This document shows, piece after piece, positions 7,826 to 14,683 of a DNA stretch of 45,459 nucleotides. Below the pieces are notes generated by a model. It was not told the DNA's origin, did not search any database, and was given only the letters and a program-made list of their open reading frames with translations. The DNA lies in contig NZ_JALLPO010000059.1 of NCBI RefSeq assembly GCF_023276435.1, positions 1 through 45,459 of the forward strand. The letters run 5' to 3'. A program made the position numbers and the translations under genes. Positions within the stretch are counted from its first letter, which is position 1. The number at the start of each line of letters is the position of its first letter. This DNA is from Sphaerisporangium perillae. GTDB taxonomy: Bacteria; Actinomycetota; Actinomycetes; Streptosporangiales; Streptosporangiaceae.

Positions 7826-7854
7826 CCCCCAGCCGAAGCCGGGGGCGTTTTGCG
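7826..7854. terminator. Bidirectional terminator
   Basis: CCCCCAGC and GCCGGGGG (7826-7845) form a hairpin with a CGAA loop and one mismatch. The plus strand continues GCGTTTT and the minus strand continues with TTTAGAA. It can end the minus-strand gene set that finishes at 7874. Confidence 0.55.
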
Positions 7855-7873
7855 TATAGGCACCCCGAAGAAG

Positions 7874-8161
7874 CTAGGGACGCCAAGCAGGCGGCAGATC
7901 CTGGCGAAGCTCCTGAATGTCTTGGTCAGTCAGGAGCGTCTGCTCGCCGTGAGGGGCTGATCCGGAGCTGGCAACAACGACGGCCCCGCCGATCAAGACG
8001 ATCGCCAGCAGTGCAGGGAAGAGGATCTGCCCCAAGGTGTTCAGGGAGGAGTACCAGTCCAAGAAGGGGGTGTCGGGGAGCAGGCTGAGGCTGTGGAGGC
8101 AACTGCTGGGGGTGCATGTAGATCTTCTTTCGATGTGGGGGAACGTTCCATAGTTGGACAC
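7874..8161 (-). CDS. Small membrane protein
   Basis: The GTG at 8161 is preceded by GGGGAGGGG seven bases upstream, giving 95 residues. Residues 48-72 form one transmembrane helix (ILFPALLAIVLIGGAVVVAS), followed by a polar tail (TLLTDQDIQELRQDLPPAW). The N-terminal part, FLDWYSSLNTLGQ, may be amphipathic. A Pro-rich reading in another frame starting at an ATG at 8117 was less convincing because it lacks the membrane helix. The gene lies 47 bases after the coiled-coil pair on the same strand. A C-terminal cytoplasmic or extracellular orientation cannot be decided. The start is uncertain; the helix itself is clear. Function unknown. Confidence 0.5.
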   Translation of the reverse strand: MSNYGTFPHIERRSTCTPSSCLHSLSLLPDTPFLDWYSSLNTLGQILFPALLAIVLIGGAVVVASSGSAPHGEQTLLTDQDIQELRQDLPPAWRP

Positions 8162-8208
8162 AAAAGCACCCCTCCCCTTGCGGGAAGGGGCCGGCTGTCT
8201 ACTGAGCC

Positions 8209-8469
8209 CTAGGGCAGGCGACGCTGGATGTCGATCAGGATCTCCAGCATCTGAGCCTGGGTGGCCTTCACCCCGGCCACGTCCTCCTGGAGCGAGGCGA
8301 CCTTCTCGTCCAGCACGGTCACCTTGGCGTCCAGCTCCTTGACGTTGTTGGCCACCCCGTTGATGCGGTTGGTCAGACCCTCGGCGACCTCCATCTGGTC
8401 GGCCCGGATCTGGATGTGCTCGTTCTCCACCGTGGTGGCGAACCTGAGGGCGCTGTCCTTGATGCTCAC
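8209..8469 (-). CDS. Small coiled-coil protein
   Basis: The 86-residue product starts with GTG and overlaps the stop of the preceding gene by four bases (GTGA), showing translational coupling. From residue 30 on it has heptad-like spacing of hydrophobic residues (INGVANNVKELDAKVTVLDE, then KVASLQEDVAGVK), predicting a parallel coiled coil. It is mainly charged and lacks Cys, a membrane segment or a signal peptide. It resembles the upstream gene product in style, and the two may form a hetero-oligomer. Small coiled-coil pairs of this type occur in phages and integrative elements. Function unknown. Confidence 0.65.
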   Translation of the reverse strand: MSIKDSALRFATTVENEHIQIRADQMEVAEGLTNRINGVANNVKELDAKVTVLDEKVASLQEDVAGVKATQAQMLEILIDIQRRLP

Positions 8470-8663
8470 TTAGACCCCTCGATGCCGAAGTGGGCGAGAA
8501 GGAGGCCGATACCCTGCTCGATCTGCTCCAGGCGCTGGGTGTGGTCGGCCAGAGTCTCGGTGTGCTCGGCCTGAACCGCCTTGATGGCGGCCAGGTCTCG
8601 GCCCGTCTGGAACGCCCAGGACTCCAGGGCACTGACGCGATCATCCATGTTCTTCGTTGTCAC
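8466..8663 (-). CDS. Small coiled-coil protein, first of an overlapping pair
   Basis: The 65-residue product begins MTTKNMDDRVSALESW and shows heptad-spaced Leu/Ile through QRLEQIEQGIGLLLAHFG near its end. It is encoded directly before, and overlapping by four bases with, the 86-residue coiled-coil gene. AAGGGAAGAG lies just before the ATG as a ribosome binding site. It probably dimerises or partners with the downstream product. No enzymatic motif is seen. The pair may serve as a regulator or scaffold in the element, but this is inference. Confidence 0.65.
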   Translation of the reverse strand: MTTKNMDDRVSALESWAFQTGRDLAAIKAVQAEHTETLADHTQRLEQIEQGIGLLLAHFGIEGSK

Positions 8664-8765
8664 TCGGTGCTCTTCCCTTACCGTGGGGGTAAGGGACCTG
8701 GCTGATAACCGCAGTCAGGTCCCGCTTCTTCGATGCTAGCTGATCGCTTATCGGCTCCCTTGCCT

Positions 8766-9230
8766 TCAGCGGATGAAGGTGTCTCCGCCGATAAGTTCCT
8801 TCACCTGCCTGCCGTAGTCCGGGTCCTTGTCTGCGACCATGTACCAGTTCTGGCCCTGTAGGCGGAAGGCCGGGGGGCGCATGACCATCAAGAGACCCTG
8901 CCAGAAGCTCTGACCCGGCTTAAGCGTGACAAACCTAACGGTGTCGTACCCTCCCCAGCACTCCACGCTGGCAATGTCAGCGTCACCGTACGCGGGGTCC
9001 GTACAGGGAGCGCCCAGATCATCGAGCGTCTGGAGGAGTTCCTGGGGGGACGCGAACGTCCCGCCATCCGCCTGGCGCTGATACGCCGGGGCAGCCTGCG
9101 AGTCGACCGTGCCAGCCTGGGAGTTGGACAGGCCGATCACGATCAACAAGCCGATCACGATCGAGAAGGTGACTACCAGCACCTTCTTCTTGTCTCCCGG
9201 GGACAGTTCCTTCGGTAGTTCCTTCGTCAT
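8766..9230 (-). CDS. Membrane-anchored extracytoplasmic protein
   Basis: The 154-residue protein has a Lys-rich cytoplasmic start (KELSPGDKKK) and one transmembrane helix at about residues 17-36 (VLVVTFSIVIGLLIVIGLS). An outside domain with two Cys (residues 76 and 90) follows, which could form a disulfide. The C-terminal part is rich in aromatic residues and ends VKELIGGDTFIR. It has no recognised domain. GGGGGGATAGC-like purines stand upstream, and the ATG at 9230 fits the membrane topology. It leads the minus-strand set of tiny proteins and resembles surface proteins of mobile elements. Function unknown. Confidence 0.65.
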   Translation of the reverse strand: MTKELPKELSPGDKKKVLVVTFSIVIGLLIVIGLSNSQAGTVDSQAAPAYQRQADGGTFASPQELLQTLDDLGAPCTDPAYGDADIASVECWGGYDTVRFVTLKPGQSFWQGLLMVMRPPAFRLQGQNWYMVADKDPDYGRQVKELIGGDTFIR

Positions 9231-9401
9231 TGGGTTCTCTTTCGGGGGGATAGCGGCCCCCTGGAACGCTCCAGGAGGCCGTGATGATTATGGCTGGACC
9301 GAAAAGCCTCCACAAGAGGCCCGGATCACCAACCGGCAAGATCCACATCAGTGCCGACAGGCACCAGCAGGACCGCCCACTCGATATATCGATCGCGATC
9401 T
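9231..9401 (-). other. Non-coding stretch with adjoining palindromes
   Basis: No convincing gene lies between the membrane-anchored protein gene and the tiny frame at 9402-9512. The main structure is TCGATATATCGA (9381-9392), a perfect 12-base palindrome, overlapping GATCGCGATC (9391-9400), a perfect 10-base palindrome. These could be an operator for the minus-strand gene set that starts at 9230. Confidence 0.4.
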
Positions 9402-9512
9402 CTAGCTCTGCGCTCGCGTGGTGCCTATCGCCTCGACGTGGTCGGCCAGCCCAGTGACCTTGTTCTCCCAGCGCCGAGATGGAGCCGCAAGGTCACCATT
9501 TGGGCAGGGCAC
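9402..9512 (-). CDS. Possible 36-residue protein
   Basis: From the GTG at 9512 the frame reads PCPNGDLAAPSRRWENKVTG, then a short polar tail ending TRAQS. Codon use looks coding, and the open frame runs back to just after the stop of the zinc-binding gene at 9565. The start codon has only a weak AGGA next to it. It could be a small polar protein or a remnant. I list it with low confidence. Confidence 0.25.
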   Translation of the reverse strand: MPCPNGDLAAPSRRWENKVTGLADHVEAIGTTRAQS

Positions 9513-9564
9513 ATCCTGGCCGAGGTACCCACCGGGTACCCCTGCCCTTCCGTCCGGGACAGGG

Positions 9565-9732
9565 TCAGCCCTGCCTCAGCCAGTTCAGGGCTGGCTCGGG
9601 GTCATGTTCCTCATGTTGCCCAGAGCCGCTAAGCTCCTGCTCACGGTGGGTTTTTGTCTGGTGCTGGCAGTCGCACCATGAACCGCCCCGGCACTCCTCA
9701 TGCCGATGATCTTTGCATTCTTCGCAGATCAC
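9565..9732 (-). CDS. Small Cys/His zinc-binding protein
   Basis: I chose the GTG at 9732 because GGGGAG stands nine bases upstream; this gives 55 residues starting VICEECKDHRHEECRGGSW. An ATG at 9792 in frame would give 75 residues but lacks a binding site. The Cys-x2-Cys, two His, Cys and Cys-x-Cys-x-His pattern within the first 25 residues is a compact zinc site. Similar small CxxC...HxxC...CxCxH proteins are common in actinomycete integrative elements. The tail is acidic and polar. It lies at the right edge of the island, divergent from the chromosomal TIGR03084-like gene. Function unknown. Confidence 0.55.
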   Translation of the reverse strand: MICEECKDHRHEECRGGSWCDCQHQTKTHREQELSGSGQHEEHDPEPALNWLRQG

Positions 9733-9809
9733 ACCCTTGATTCTCCCCTGTTCCTCCCAGAACAAGACTCCGTTACGCTGACGCAAGCGCATGTAACACG
9801 GAGGTGTCC

Positions 9810-10613
9810 ATGGCCGTCTCCATGTCCGAGCTGGTAACCGATCTCCGGGCCGAGAGCGCGGAGCTGACGGCCATGATCCGGACGTTGGACCCGGCGGGAT
9901 GGGAGCGTCCGACACCTGCGGCGGGCTGGACCGTGCGCGACCAGATCAGCCACCTCGCGTGGTTCGACGACGCGGCCACCACGGCCGCGACCGACCCCGA
10001 CGGCTTCCGCGCCGCGTTGCCGGCCCTGCTGGCCCGCGGCGACGCGGCCGTGAACGAGATCGCCGTCGCCGCGCGCACCCTGTCCCCCGAGCAGGTCCTC
10101 GACTGGTTCCGCACGGCCCGCGCCCGGAGCCTGGACGCCTTCGAGAAGCTCGACCCGAAGGAACGGCTGCCGTGGTACGGGCCCGACATGTCCGCCGCGT
10201 CCTTCGTCACCGCGCGGCTGATGGAGACCTGGGCCCACGGGCAGGACGTGGCCGACGCGCTGGGCATCGTGCGGACGCCGACCGCCCGCCTGCGGCACGT
10301 GGCGTCGCTCGGCGTGCGCGCCATGCCCTACGGCTTCTCGATGCGGGGGATGGAGCCGCCTTCCGACCCGGTGCGGGTGGAGCTGACGCTCCCGGACGGC
10401 ACGCCGTGGAGCCAGGGGCCGCAGGACGCCGCCGACCTGGTGCGCGGCCCGGCGCTCGACTTCTGCCTGCTCGTCACCCAGCGCTGCGCCCTGGCCGACA
10501 CCGCCCTGGAGGTGCGCGGTGAGACGGCGAAGGCGTGGATGTCGGTGGCGCAGGCCTTCGCCGGACCGCCCGGCGCGGGCCGCCCGCCCGGCCAGGTCCG
10601 GGCGCTCACCTGA
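9810..10613 (+). CDS. TIGR03084-family metal-binding protein (mycothiol maleylpyruvate isomerase/DinB fold)
   Basis: The ATG at 9810 has CGGAGG five bases upstream and gives 267 residues. The N-terminal 150 residues match the four-helix DinB/MDMPI fold, with AAGWTVRDQISHLAWFDD near residue 40 and METWAHGQDVADAL near 140. The His residues in ISHLAW, and WAHGQD, are the expected metal ligands. The C-terminal portion resembles the SCP2-like or wHTH-associated tail of TIGR03084 proteins. Family members may use mycothiol or another thiol as cofactor; the substrate is unknown. It is the first gene that looks chromosomal after the island. It is monocistronic, with no terminator seen before the next promoter. 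Confidence 0.8.
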   Translation: MAVSMSELVTDLRAESAELTAMIRTLDPAGWERPTPAAGWTVRDQISHLAWFDDAATTAATDPDGFRAALPALLARGDAAVNEIAVAARTLSPEQVLDWFRTARARSLDAFEKLDPKERLPWYGPDMSAASFVTARLMETWAHGQDVADALGIVRTPTARLRHVASLGVRAMPYGFSMRGMEPPSDPVRVELTLPDGTPWSQGPQDAADLVRGPALDFCLLVTQRCALADTALEVRGETAKAWMSVAQAFAGPPGAGRPPGQVRALT

Positions 10614-10694
10614 CCCGCCCGCCGGGCCCGCTCGTCCGGTCCGCCCGCCGGCGCGGCATCCCGCGGCGAGCGCACGCGCGCGCCTCGTACGCCC

Positions 10695-10723
10695 TTGACC
10701 TGGCTCTGACCTGCGCATATCCG
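10695..10723 (+). promoter_or_regulatory. Possible promoter of the YihY/BrkB gene
   Basis: TTGACC (10695-10700), a 17-base spacer and TATCCG (10718-10723) form a fair promoter in the 230-base gap before the membrane-protein gene. TAACAT at 10747-10752 is another -10-like element, so the exact start of transcription is open. Confidence 0.3.
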
Positions 10724-10844
10724 GGTTGTTACCTGCCGGGCACGGTTAACATTGAAGGTCGCCGGCACCTGGTCAGGTAGGGCAGCGCTTCCCGGGGTAG
10801 ACGCAGGCAAGGAGATCGTTACACGGTGGGGTCGTGGTAGAGCC

Positions 10845-11879
10845 ATGTTGCGAATACCTTTGGATGCCATGACGTCCACCGACGCTCCCGCCAGGCCGTC
10901 AGGCCCTTCGGGGCGGACACCTCGCTGGAGGTCGGTCAGGGCCATGGTGAAGCGGAACGCCGCCGCCGGCATGTCCACCCTGCGCGGATCCCGGGCGTGG
11001 GGCGCCGTCCGCGAGTCCCGCCTCTGGGCGCTGGTCCGCGCGACCACGGTCGCCGGGTTCAACTTCCGGGTGACGGGCCTGGCCGGCGAGGCGGCGTTCT
11101 TCGCGCTGCTGTCGCTGCCCCCGTTCGTGCTCGGGCTCATCGGCCTGCTCGGTCACCTGAGCGGCGTCCTCGGCCCCGGCACCGTGGACGAGACCCGCGG
11201 CTGGGTGCTGCGGCAGGCCCAGCTGCTGTTCACCGGCAACACCGTCGACCGGGTGGTGCGGCCGCTGCTCGACGACGTGCTCAAGGGCGGGCAGGTCTCG
11301 CTGATCTCCGTGGGCTTCCTGCTCGCGCTGTGGTCCGGCTCGCGGGCGCTGTTCGTCTACGTCGACCTCATCTCGATCTCCTACGGCCTGGGGGAGACCC
11401 GGGGGATCATCCGGACGCGCATCCTGTCGTTCGGCCTCTACCTGGCGGCGCTGCTGATCGCTCTGATCGTCATCCCCGTGCTGGTGATCGGGCCGACGAT
11501 CCTGTCGGGCGCGCTCCCGCAGTACAGCGGCCTCGTGAGCGTCCTGTACTGGCCGGTGGTGGTCATCGGCTCGGTGCTGGTGCTCACGCTGCTGTACCAC
11601 GTGAGCGTCCCCGTACGGACCCGCTGGTGGCGCGAGGTGCCCGGAGCGCTGCTGGCGCTGCTCATCTGGATCGTCTGCGCGGCGGTCCTGCGCGAGGTGC
11701 TGGCCGCCTGGTTCTCGCCGCTGTCGATCTACGGCTCGCTGGCGGCCCCCATCGCGGTGCTGCTGTGGCTCTACATCACGGCGCTCGCGGTGCTCATCGG
11801 CGCCACGCTGAACGCCGAAGTGGACCGATTGTGGCCGGGTGGCGGGGTCGGCAGAAACGGCGAGTCCGCTATCGTCTAA
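10845..11879 (+). CDS. YihY/virulence factor BrkB family membrane protein
   Basis: Starting from the ATG at 10845 the product has 344 residues; an ATG at 10869 is an alternative and neither has a strong binding site. After an N-terminal Arg-rich cytoplasmic segment come six hydrophobic helices, with GEAAFFALLSLPPFVLGLIG as the first. Further helices lie around residues 150-170, 205-230, 240-265, 275-300 and 305-330. The Gly/Pro pattern and final ALAVLIGATLNAEVDR are typical of the YihY (formerly RNase BN) family. Despite early names it is not an RNase; its transport or envelope role is not settled. The stop codon falls at the start of the ZTP riboswitch of glyA, so read-through between them is possible. 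Confidence 0.85.
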   Translation: MLRIPLDAMTSTDAPARPSGPSGRTPRWRSVRAMVKRNAAAGMSTLRGSRAWGAVRESRLWALVRATTVAGFNFRVTGLAGEAAFFALLSLPPFVLGLIGLLGHLSGVLGPGTVDETRGWVLRQAQLLFTGNTVDRVVRPLLDDVLKGGQVSLISVGFLLALWSGSRALFVYVDLISISYGLGETRGIIRTRILSFGLYLAALLIALIVIPVLVIGPTILSGALPQYSGLVSVLYWPVVVIGSVLVLTLLYHVSVPVRTRWWREVPGALLALLIWIVCAAVLREVLAAWFSPLSIYGSLAAPIAVLLWLYITALAVLIGATLNAEVDRLWPGGGVGRNGESAIV

Positions 11880-11955
11880 CGCGACGTGACTGGCGCGTCT
11901 GGGTGGGCTACCACCGGGGAGCGAAGAGGTCGGAGGCCGGGCGCCTGGGTCTCCG
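11878..11955 (+). ncRNA. ZTP (pfl) riboswitch
   Basis: The leader of glyA contains the conserved pfl-motif segments in order: CGTGACTGGCG (11884-11894), CCACCGGGGAGCGA (11912-11925) and CCGGGCGCCTGGG (11937-11949). These are the nearly invariant parts of the ZTP/ZMP-binding aptamer, which senses folate shortage through purine-pathway intermediates. The family is well known upstream of glyA, purH and other one-carbon genes. No U-tract terminator follows, so control is probably at translation through the GAAGGGTAGGGG region before the ATG at 11981. The aptamer begins at the stop codon of the YihY gene. Confidence 0.85.
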
Positions 11956-11980
11956 CCGGAGCCAACGAAGGGTAGGGGCC

Positions 11981-13234
11981 ATGAGTTCTCTTGCAGACGT
12001 CGACCCGGAGATCGCCGAGCTGATCAGGGCGGAGGAACGCCGCCAGGCCGACACCGTCAAGCTGATCCCCTCGGAGAACTACGTCTCCAGGGCCGTCCTC
12101 GAAGCCACCGGCACCGTCCTCACCAACAAGTACTCCGAGGGCTACGCCGGCAAGCGCTACTACGAGGGCCAGCAGGTGATCGACCAGATCGAGACCCTGG
12201 CCATCGAGCGCGCCAAATCGCTGTTCGGCGTGAACCACGCCAACGTTCAGCCGTACTCCGGCTCGCCGGCCAACCTCGCCATCTACCTGGCGTTCCTCAA
12301 CCCCGGCGACACCGTCATGGGCATGGGCCTGCCCTTCGGCGGCCACCTGACCCACGGCTGGTCGGTCTCGGCCACCGGCAAATGGTTCAACCCGGTCAGG
12401 TACGGGGTGCGCCGGGACACCGGCCGCATCGACATGGACGAGGTGCGCGCGCTCGCCCTCGAGCACCGCCCCAAGCTCATCTTCTGCGGCGGCACGGCCA
12501 TTCCGCGCACGATCGACTTCCCGGCCTTCGCCGAGATCGCCCGCGAGGTCGGCGCCGTCCTCGCCGCCGACATCGCCCACATCGCCGGACTGGTCGCCGG
12601 TGGCGCTCATCCCTCGCCGGTGGGGCACGCCGACGTCATCTCCACGACCACGCACAAGACGCTGCGCGGCCCGCGCGGGGCCATGCTGATGGCCACCTCC
12701 GACGAGCACGCCAAGGCGCTGAACAAGGCCGTGTTCCCCGGCCTGCAGGGCGGCCCGCACAACCACACGACCGCCGCGATCGCGGTGGCGCTGCACGAGG
12801 CCGCCGGCGAAGACTTCCGGACCTACGCCCACCAGGTGGTGACCAACGCCAAGGCCCTGGCCGAGGAGCTGTCGGGCCGCGGGTTCGAGCTGGTGTCGGG
12901 CGGCACCGACAACCACCTCATCCTGATCGACCTGACCTCCAAGGGCGTCGCGGGCAAGCCGGCCGCGCAGGCCCTCGACCGCGCCGGTCTGGAGACCAAC
13001 TACAACACCGTGCCGTTCGACCCGCGCAAGCCGTTCGACCCGTCGGGCCTGCGCATCGGCACGCCGTCGATCACCAGCCGCGGCATGGGCGAGAGCGAGA
13101 TGCGGCAGATCGGCGCCTGGATGGACGAGGTCGTCACCGCTCTGGCCAAGGGCGACGCCGACGAGGTCATCGCCCGCGTCCACGGAGAGGTCAGCGAGCT
13201 GACGGCCAAGTTCCCGGCCCCCGGCCTGAGCTGA
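11981..13234 (+). CDS. glyA: Serine hydroxymethyltransferase
   Basis: The 417-residue enzyme interconverts serine and glycine with tetrahydrofolate, giving 5,10-methylene-THF, the main one-carbon source. Family signatures are clear: IPSENYVS near residue 27, NKYSEGYAGKRYYEGQQ near 47 and DIAHIAGLVAGG near 197. STTTHKTLRGPRGAM carries the PLP Lys near 224, and RIGTPSITSRGM lies near 350. The length is normal for bacterial GlyA. The ATG at 11981 has GGGTAGGGG before it. A ZTP riboswitch in the leader ties expression to folate and purine status. rsgA follows 200 bases downstream with its own promoter-like sequence and a Ser-rich leader peptide. Confidence 0.97.
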   Translation: MSSLADVDPEIAELIRAEERRQADTVKLIPSENYVSRAVLEATGTVLTNKYSEGYAGKRYYEGQQVIDQIETLAIERAKSLFGVNHANVQPYSGSPANLAIYLAFLNPGDTVMGMGLPFGGHLTHGWSVSATGKWFNPVRYGVRRDTGRIDMDEVRALALEHRPKLIFCGGTAIPRTIDFPAFAEIAREVGAVLAADIAHIAGLVAGGAHPSPVGHADVISTTTHKTLRGPRGAMLMATSDEHAKALNKAVFPGLQGGPHNHTTAAIAVALHEAAGEDFRTYAHQVVTNAKALAEELSGRGFELVSGGTDNHLILIDLTSKGVAGKPAAQALDRAGLETNYNTVPFDPRKPFDPSGLRIGTPSITSRGMGESEMRQIGAWMDEVVTALAKGDADEVIARVHGEVSELTAKFPAPGLS

Positions 13235-13254
13235 CCCGCACCTCTATAAATGTG

Positions 13255-13285
13255 TTGCTCGTGCAGGCCGGGTCCGCGATAAAGT
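13255..13285 (+). promoter_or_regulatory. Possible promoter between glyA and rsgA
   Basis: TTGCTC (13255-13260) and TAAAGT (13280-13285) are separated by 19 bases. The spacing is long but the -10 fits the TANNNT pattern. It would drive the leader peptide and rsgA. A GCCGGGTCC/GGGCCCGGC hairpin overlaps this site and may instead end glyA transcription. Confidence 0.35.
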
Positions 13286-13342
13286 GGGCCCGGCTTCGCC
13301 GCTTTCGAGGGAAGGCGGCCTGACGACCGGGAGGTGAGGATC

Positions 13343-13408
13343 ATGCGGGTCTTTCTGAGCGTGCCCGTTTTCATTTCCTCTTCCTCCCGGGTGTCGTCCT
13401 CGCGCTGA
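13343..13408 (+). CDS. Serine-rich leader peptide upstream of rsgA
   Basis: A 21-residue frame (MRVFLSVPVFISSSSRVSSS plus Arg) starts at ATG 13343 behind GGAGGTGA, which is a perfect match to the 16S anti-Shine-Dalgarno sequence. Eight of 21 residues are Ser, and seven of the last ten, read by TCC, TCT and TCG codons. Its stop codon lies only seven bases before the 5' arm of the hairpin that holds the rsgA start. The frame is too short for a stable enzyme, and its value is probably in being translated. Such peptides commonly control the downstream gene by ribosome stalling or by unfolding RNA structure. No database check was possible. Confidence 0.6.
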   Translation: MRVFLSVPVFISSSSRVSSSR

Positions 13409-13414
13409 AGCCGC

Positions 13415-13440
13415 AGGCACCCGGTCTTCGAAAGGTGCCT
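13415..13440 (+). promoter_or_regulatory. Hairpin over the rsgA start codon
   Basis: AGGCACC (13415-13421) pairs perfectly with GGTGCCT (13434-13440), burying the GTG at 13435 in the stem. Upstream, CCGGGTG (13387-13393), inside the leader frame, can pair with CACCCGG (13418-13424) and would free the start. CCGGGAGG (13327-13334), which overlaps the leader's binding site, can pair with CCTCCCGG (13383-13390). The three pairings exclude one another stepwise, as in classical attenuators. Confidence 0.55.
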
Positions 13441-14544
13441 GAGTTGACCACTCCTGGTCATGATCTTGTTTCGCTCGGCTGGGACGAATCCCTCGCAGCC
13501 GATCTCCCGGGCGGTGCCGTTCCCGCCCGTGTGGCGCGCGTGGACCGCGGCGCCGCCGACGTCATCGCCGCCGACGGCCACCACCATGCCCAGTACGCCG
13601 CCCCGCTGCGGCGGGCGGCCGCGGCCGACCCCGTGGCGCTGCCCTGCGTGGGCGACTGGGCCGCGCTCACCCGGCTGCCCGAGGGCCGCTACGAGCTGGA
13701 GGCGATCCTGCCGCGGAAGACGGCCTTCGTGCGGGGCGGGGTGGGCCGCGTCTCGCGGGGCGGCCTGTCCGGCGACTCGCAGGGGCAGGTGCTGGCCGCC
13801 AACGTCGACGTGGTGTTCGTCGCCGAGCCGGCCATGCACGCCGACGACTTCGCCGACCTCGGCCGGGTGGAGCGGCTGCTCGCCCTGGCCTGGGAGAGCG
13901 GAGCCCGCCCCGTCGTGCTGATCACCAAGTCCGACCTTGTGGGGGAGCACCTCGCCGGGCTGCTCGACGACGTGGCCGCCGCGGCGCCGGGCGTCGACCT
14001 CCACGCGGTCTCCTCGATCACCGGAGAGGGGGTCGAGGTGGTGCGGAGCCATCTCGGCGACTCGCGGACCGCGGTGATCCTGGGCGCGTCGGGCGCCGGA
14101 AAGTCGACGCTGGTCAACGCGCTGGCGGGCGAGCAGGTGATGGAGACCCAGCAGGTGCGCGCGGGCGACGGCCGGGGCCGCCACACCACCGTGCACCGCG
14201 AGCTGATCCCGCTGGCCGGGGGCGGGCTGGTCATCGACACGCCGGGGATCCGCCGGGTGGGACTGTACGAGATGAGCCAGGGCGTCGACATGGTGTTCTC
14301 CGACATCGATGAGCTCGCGACCGGGTGCCGGTTCGCCGACTGCTCCCACGAGACCGAGCCGGACTGCGCCGTCCTCGCGGCCCTGGAGTCGGGCGAGCTG
14401 CCCGAGCGCCGCTTGGAGAGCTGGCGCAAGCTCCAGCGCGAGGCGGCGTGGATGGCGCGGCGCACCGACGCCCGGCTCCGGTCGGAGCAGACGCGCGAAT
14501 GGAAGATCATCCACAAGTCGATGAGAGGTAAGGGGCGTCCCTGA
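13435..14544 (+). CDS. rsgA: Ribosome small subunit-dependent GTPase A (RsgA)
   Basis: The 369-residue protein has the circularly permuted GTPase motifs of RsgA/YjeQ. G4 is TKSD near residue 163, followed by a G5-like SSITGEG near 190. The G1 P-loop GASGAGKST lies near 219-227 and the G3 DTPG near 268. A zinc knuckle, Cys-x4-Cys-x-His-x5-Cys (GCRFADCSHETEPDC), stands near 298-312. RsgA helps mature the 30S subunit by monitoring the decoding centre. The GTG at 13435 lies in a hairpin; the TTG at 13444, three codons on, is better placed relative to AAAGG and may be the true start. A strong hairpin terminator follows at 14552. Confidence 0.95.
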   Translation: MPELTTPGHDLVSLGWDESLAADLPGGAVPARVARVDRGAADVIAADGHHHAQYAAPLRRAAAADPVALPCVGDWAALTRLPEGRYELEAILPRKTAFVRGGVGRVSRGGLSGDSQGQVLAANVDVVFVAEPAMHADDFADLGRVERLLALAWESGARPVVLITKSDLVGEHLAGLLDDVAAAAPGVDLHAVSSITGEGVEVVRSHLGDSRTAVILGASGAGKSTLVNALAGEQVMETQQVRAGDGRGRHTTVHRELIPLAGGGLVIDTPGIRRVGLYEMSQGVDMVFSDIDELATGCRFADCSHETEPDCAVLAALESGELPERRLESWRKLQREAAWMARRTDARLRSEQTREWKIIHKSMRGKGRP

Positions 14545-14551
14545 CCGCCCC

Positions 14552-14589
14552 GGAGCCCGGCGCGACCGGAGACGGACGCGCCGGGCTCC
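14552..14589 (+). terminator. Terminator hairpin after rsgA
   Basis: GGAGCCCGGCGCG (14552-14564) and CGCGCCGGGCTCC (14577-14589) form a perfect 13-base stem with a 12-base loop, starting 7 bases after the stop codon. There is no T run. Confidence 0.7.
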
Positions 14590-14683
14590 GCCCCGTCGGC
14601 GGCACGGGCGCGCCGGCTCGGCTCCCTCGGTGCGCGGACGCCGTACGGTTCTGGCGCCGCAGGTGCAGGGGTAGGTTGGGGGT

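Noticed and set aside
7926..8117. 63-residue Pro-rich frame starting at an ATG
   Set aside because: It overlaps the membrane-helix frame and has a Pro/Arg-rich, non-coding look, though its binding site is fair.
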